NCBI GenBank assembly: GCA_938028585.1
Contig: CALIZH010000225.1
Coordinates: forward strand, 1 to 9,223
DNA: 9,223 bases
From: an uncultured Actinomyces sp.
GTDB taxonomy: Bacteria; Actinomycetota; Actinomycetes; Actinomycetales; Actinomycetaceae
Direction of reading: 5' to 3'
Shown here: piece by piece, positions 6,855 to 9,223 of the stretch
How positions within the stretch are numbered: position 1 is the first letter of the stretch
Layout of the letters: each line of letters starts with the position of its first letter
Notes under the pieces: model-generated
What the model saw: the letters and a program-made list of their open reading frames with translations, nothing else
Database searches by the model: none
Told to the model about the DNA's origin: nothing
Position numbers and translations under genes: made by a program

Positions 6855-6906
6855 GCGAGTGGACACTTCCTTAGCAGGGGCATGTGGATTGGCGTCGAAG
6901 CTCTGT

Positions 6907-8169
6907 TTAAAGCTGGGAGGAGAGCATCCCGCACAGCTTCGCGTGCCAGCGCGAGGCAGAGATATCGGTCAACGAGGCGACTTGGTCGATAACGACCCGC
7001 AAACGCTTCCCCTCATCCGTGGTTGCGCGCCATTGAGCAGCAAAGGGAGGTTCAAGATATTCGGGGCCTGCGTTGATAAGAGCATCAACCAAGTCATTGA
7101 GCAGCGTGCGCTGCTGATAGTAAACAGGTTCGCTTTCGCGCGGACTCATGACGTAGTGGACAGCCATCCCCTTCAGAACCTGGATTTCCGCCCGGGTTTG
7201 CGCCGGAACAACAAGCTCCGCGCGATAGCGACCCAGGGGTTCGTCTCCTGCAATTTCACGGGTGGCCGCAACTGTCGCGTTACAGAATCGCCCGATCAGC
7301 TCGCTGGTCAAGTCCTTCAGAGCAGCCAAATCCGCATATGAGCCACTGAAAGCACTGAGCCATTCGGGCATGGTCACCAGACGCTCAAATGCCTGAATGA
7401 GATCATCTTCAGAAACCGAGGTCCCGTACCACTTCATCGTCGAGTCGATGACGCCCTGAGTGTGCGCATCGCTGCGCAAGTGCTCAAGATCCATCTTTCC
7501 AGTTGCAACCGCGTCTTCGACGTCGTGCACCGAGTACGCAATGTCATCGGAAAGATCCATAATTTGAGCTTCCAAGCAACGCGCCCCGGGAGTTACACCT
7601 TCACGCATCCATTCAAAAGTTGGACGATCATCGTCGTAGACCGAATACTTCCGCAGGGACTTTTCCCGGTTCGGACCTTCGCCCTTCGCCCAGGGGTACT
7701 TGCAAATCGCATCAAGGGTTGCGCGCGTGAGATTCAGCCCTGCGGGGCCTTCCTCAGCGATGACCTTTGGTTCAAGGCGTGCGACGATTCGTAGTGTCTG
7801 AGCATTCCCTTCAAAGCCACCGATCTCAGCTGCAAGTTCATTAAGCGCGCGTTCACCGTTGTGTCCAAATGGTGGATGGCCGAGGTCGTGGGACAGACAT
7901 GCGGCATCAACAACATCGGGGTTGGCCCCGAGCTCTTTTCCAAGCTCTCGTCCGACCTGTGCAACCTCAAGGGAGTGAGTCAGGCGCGTGCGCACGAAAT
8001 CATCAGAGGTTGGCCCCAGGACCTGCGTTTTTTCGCCCAAACGTCGCAGCGCTGAGGAATGCAACACTCTGGCTCGATCGCGTTCAAAATCTGTACGAAC
8101 AGAGGACTTTTGAGTCTCTGAAACGTAACGGTCACGGTCTGCGGAGCTATACGGATACTGAGTGTGCAC
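6907..8169 (-). CDS. dgt: Deoxyguanosinetriphosphate triphosphohydrolase-like protein (HD domain)
   Basis: This HD-superfamily enzyme hydrolyses dNTPs, in the type case dGTP, to the deoxynucleoside and triphosphate, helping to balance dNTP pools. The 420 residues carry the expected metal ligands: H65 (RTRLTHSLEVAQVGR), H94-D95 (CLSHDLGHPPFGHNGE) and D208/D209 (MDLSDDIAYSVHD). The family segment FEGNAQTLRI is at 119-128, and SALRRLGEKTQV precedes the HD core. Length and motifs fit the dGTPase-like group common in Actinomycetota; substrate preference cannot be read from sequence. The GTG at 8169 is the chosen start, with no good Shine-Dalgarno and TAGGCT 6 bases upstream. dnaG follows after 64 bp, a pairing seen in related genomes, so the two may share a transcript. 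Confidence 0.94.
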   Translation of the reverse strand: MHTQYPYSSADRDRYVSETQKSSVRTDFERDRARVLHSSALRRLGEKTQVLGPTSDDFVRTRLTHSLEVAQVGRELGKELGANPDVVDAACLSHDLGHPPFGHNGERALNELAAEIGGFEGNAQTLRIVARLEPKVIAEEGPAGLNLTRATLDAICKYPWAKGEGPNREKSLRKYSVYDDDRPTFEWMREGVTPGARCLEAQIMDLSDDIAYSVHDVEDAVATGKMDLEHLRSDAHTQGVIDSTMKWYGTSVSEDDLIQAFERLVTMPEWLSAFSGSYADLAALKDLTSELIGRFCNATVAATREIAGDEPLGRYRAELVVPAQTRAEIQVLKGMAVHYVMSPRESEPVYYQQRTLLNDLVDALINAGPEYLEPPFAAQWRATTDEGKRLRVVIDQVASLTDISASRWHAKLCGMLSSQL

Positions 8170-8228
8170 GTGATAAGCCTAACTGCTTCAAGTACCCTTT
8201 CGATGCCTAAAACTGTAAGAATAGTGCT
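8170..8228. promoter_or_regulatory. Divergent promoter region between dgt and the GH13-like gene
   Basis: Both genes must be transcribed out of this short gap. For dgt, minus-strand TAGGCT (complement 8176-8181) lies 6 bases before GTG 8169. For the plus-strand gene, an extended -10-like TGTAAGAAT (8214-8222) lies 6 bases before an in-frame GTG at 8229. Neither has a good -35. GTGCACGTG at the dgt start contains overlapping hexamer palindromes. Pattern matches only. Confidence 0.35.
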
Positions 8229-8237
8229 GTGGATGCA

Positions 8238-9223
8238 ATGAAGGGGACCCGGGTAGTAACGACGTTGGTTCATGCTGCCCGGAAAGGCACACACCCTTGG
8301 TGGCATTCGCCTGCAATTTGCCGTATCCCCCAGCGCGTTGATCATGAGCTTGCTCAGCTGTTGAGCAAGGAAGCGATTCAGTTCGCTCGAGTAGGCGTAG
8401 ATGCGCTACTCATTTCCCCGATTCCCCAAATGATCTGGGGAGTCAATCCGGAACTCGCTGCTCTTGTTAGGCGTTTCCATAGGGTCGGAGTCAAGATCAT
8501 CGTCCATCTTCCCGCCTCTACTGAATGGAATACGCACGATTTCAACGGGCCTTATTCCAGCGATGAAACGGTAACAACCCTGCTTGGCCGCGTACGGGCA
8601 TGCGTTGATGCAGAAGCCGACGGGATCGATCTTGGGACTTTGCCGTTCACACACTACGGACCGAATTCATCTGAGCGCCAAGAGTTCATGCATCTACTTC
8701 GCCTGGTGATGGCCGAGGTTGCTAATACTGATACTCTGCCTATTCTCACCTCCAGCCTGCCGCATATGGATGATGCAGATCTGAAGGAAATTCTTCAAGA
8801 GTCCTGGTTCCACCACCTGCGCAATGACACTTTTCTCGACATCGAGTGGAAGAACCCGCAGCTGTGCGATGCCATCGCCAATACTTTTATGAACCGTGAT
8901 CCTTTGGGACACGTGGCTGCATGGCCGGCACTTCCTTACGAGGACAGCGAGCTCCATCGTGCGCGAACTCTGTTTGCGCTCGCCCTTCCTGGAGCCATTT
9001 ACTTTGATTCGCCACCAAAAGACGCCGTTTCTCCTTCCTTTGTGTTGCTGATTCAGCAGGCGCTGCGTACCCGAGCTGAGCACGGAATGGGAACTGGATC
9101 CCTCGCTCACGTACGAGGCCTCGCTTGGGCCGAACCTGATTGCTTGGTCCATATGAGCGCTCAAGTTTTAGTTGTTTTCAACGCCTCAGACTCCACTGTC
9201 GTTGTGCCTTCAGAGCACCGACC
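8238..9223 (+). CDS. Degenerate GH13 alpha-amylase/alpha-glucosidase-like protein, N-terminal part (runs off window edge)
   Basis: The open frame gives 328 codons to the window edge. The scaffold is that of GH13 oligo-glucosidases and trehalose synthases. HPWWHSPAICRI (19-30) matches the family's PxWWxxAVxYQIYPRSF start. RVGVDALLISPI (51-62) matches LGVDALWLSPF. GVKIIVHLP (84-92) is the region I strand. ADGIDLG (127-133) resembles region II. RARTLFALALPGAIYFDS (241-258) matches RARAxxLLMLALPGSxYLYQGEE, and LVVFNAS near the end marks a C-terminal beta domain. Region I NH, the region II Arg and the region IV NHD are not seen, and the segment for domain B is much shortened. Catalysis is therefore doubtful. 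ATG 8238 has a weak GGA upstream; GTG 8229 is an alternative. The frame is intact, without stops, and is divergent from dgt. The GH13 relation is likely but rests on motif memory. Confidence 0.72.
   Translation, partial: MKGTRVVTTLVHAARKGTHPWWHSPAICRIPQRVDHELAQLLSKEAIQFARVGVDALLISPIPQMIWGVNPELAALVRRFHRVGVKIIVHLPASTEWNTHDFNGPYSSDETVTTLLGRVRACVDAEADGIDLGTLPFTHYGPNSSERQEFMHLLRLVMAEVANTDTLPILTSSLPHMDDADLKEILQESWFHHLRNDTFLDIEWKNPQLCDAIANTFMNRDPLGHVAAWPALPYEDSELHRARTLFALALPGAIYFDSPPKDAVSPSFVLLIQQALRTRAEHGMGTGSLAHVRGLAWAEPDCLVHMSAQVLVVFNASDSTVVVPSEHR

Noticed and set aside
6411..6992. Plus-strand open frame opposite the dnaG start and the dgt end.
   Set aside because: It covers the DnaG zinc-binding domain and the dgt-dnaG junction. 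The minus-strand genes are secure, so this is a shadow.
7980..8345. Minus-strand open frame of 121 codons spanning the dgt start and the divergent gap.
   Set aside because: It overlaps dgt out of frame and the GH13-like gene antisense, and crosses the only promoter space between them.
8406..9164. Minus-strand open frames at 8406-8654 and 8694-9164.
   Set aside because: They oppose the continuous plus-strand frame starting at 8238, which has GH13-like motifs throughout. The minus frames have neither motifs nor ribosome binding sites.

Overview
The window comes from a chromosome of a high-GC Gram-positive bacterium (Actinomycetota), most likely the Actinomycetaceae or a near relative. Three things suggest this: the gene order rimP-nusA-ylxR-infB, with a NusA that stops after KH2; an IF-2 with a very long R/G/P/A-rich linker; and a dgt-dnaG pair whose proteins have actinobacterial signatures. 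The base composition looks moderately GC-rich rather than extreme. The family-level placement is inference.

Layout. (1) Positions 1-3303, minus strand: a classic translation/transcription operon, rimP -> nusA -> ylxR -> infB. infB is cut by the window edge just before its GTP-binding P-loop. The operon has a candidate promoter at 3328-3358. The 108-base ylxR-infB leader holds a strong hairpin against the infB ribosome binding site and three chained mini-ORFs. (2) Positions 3374-4869, plus strand: a two-gene unit overlapping by ATGA. It encodes a lipoprotein with four mature cysteines and a 164-residue cytosolic protein of unknown function. (3) Positions 4884-8169, minus strand: dgt -> dnaG, a dNTP triphosphohydrolase followed by DNA primase. 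The plus-strand pair converges on dnaG with only 14 bp between stop codons. (4) Positions 8238-9223, plus strand and divergent from dgt: the first 328 codons of a glycoside hydrolase family 13 (alpha-amylase/alpha-glucosidase)-like protein. It has kept the family scaffold but appears to have lost the B domain and most catalytic motifs.

How the genes work together. RimP (30S maturation), NusA (transcription elongation/termination), YlxR (RNA-binding or regulatory) and IF-2 (initiator tRNA delivery) couple transcription to ribosome assembly and translation initiation. Dgt and DnaG link dNTP pool control to replication priming. The lipoprotein pair and the GH13-like protein are the least understood parts.

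There is no RNA gene, insertion sequence, CRISPR array, prophage sign or clear intrinsic terminator. No gene-free stretch exceeds 300 bases; the longest is the 108-base ylxR-infB leader. No obviously new multi-gene system is visible. The best leads are the degenerate GH13-like protein, the infB leader, and the apparent lack of Shine-Dalgarno sequences at dnaG and possibly dgt, where -10-like hexamers sit 6 bases before the start codon.
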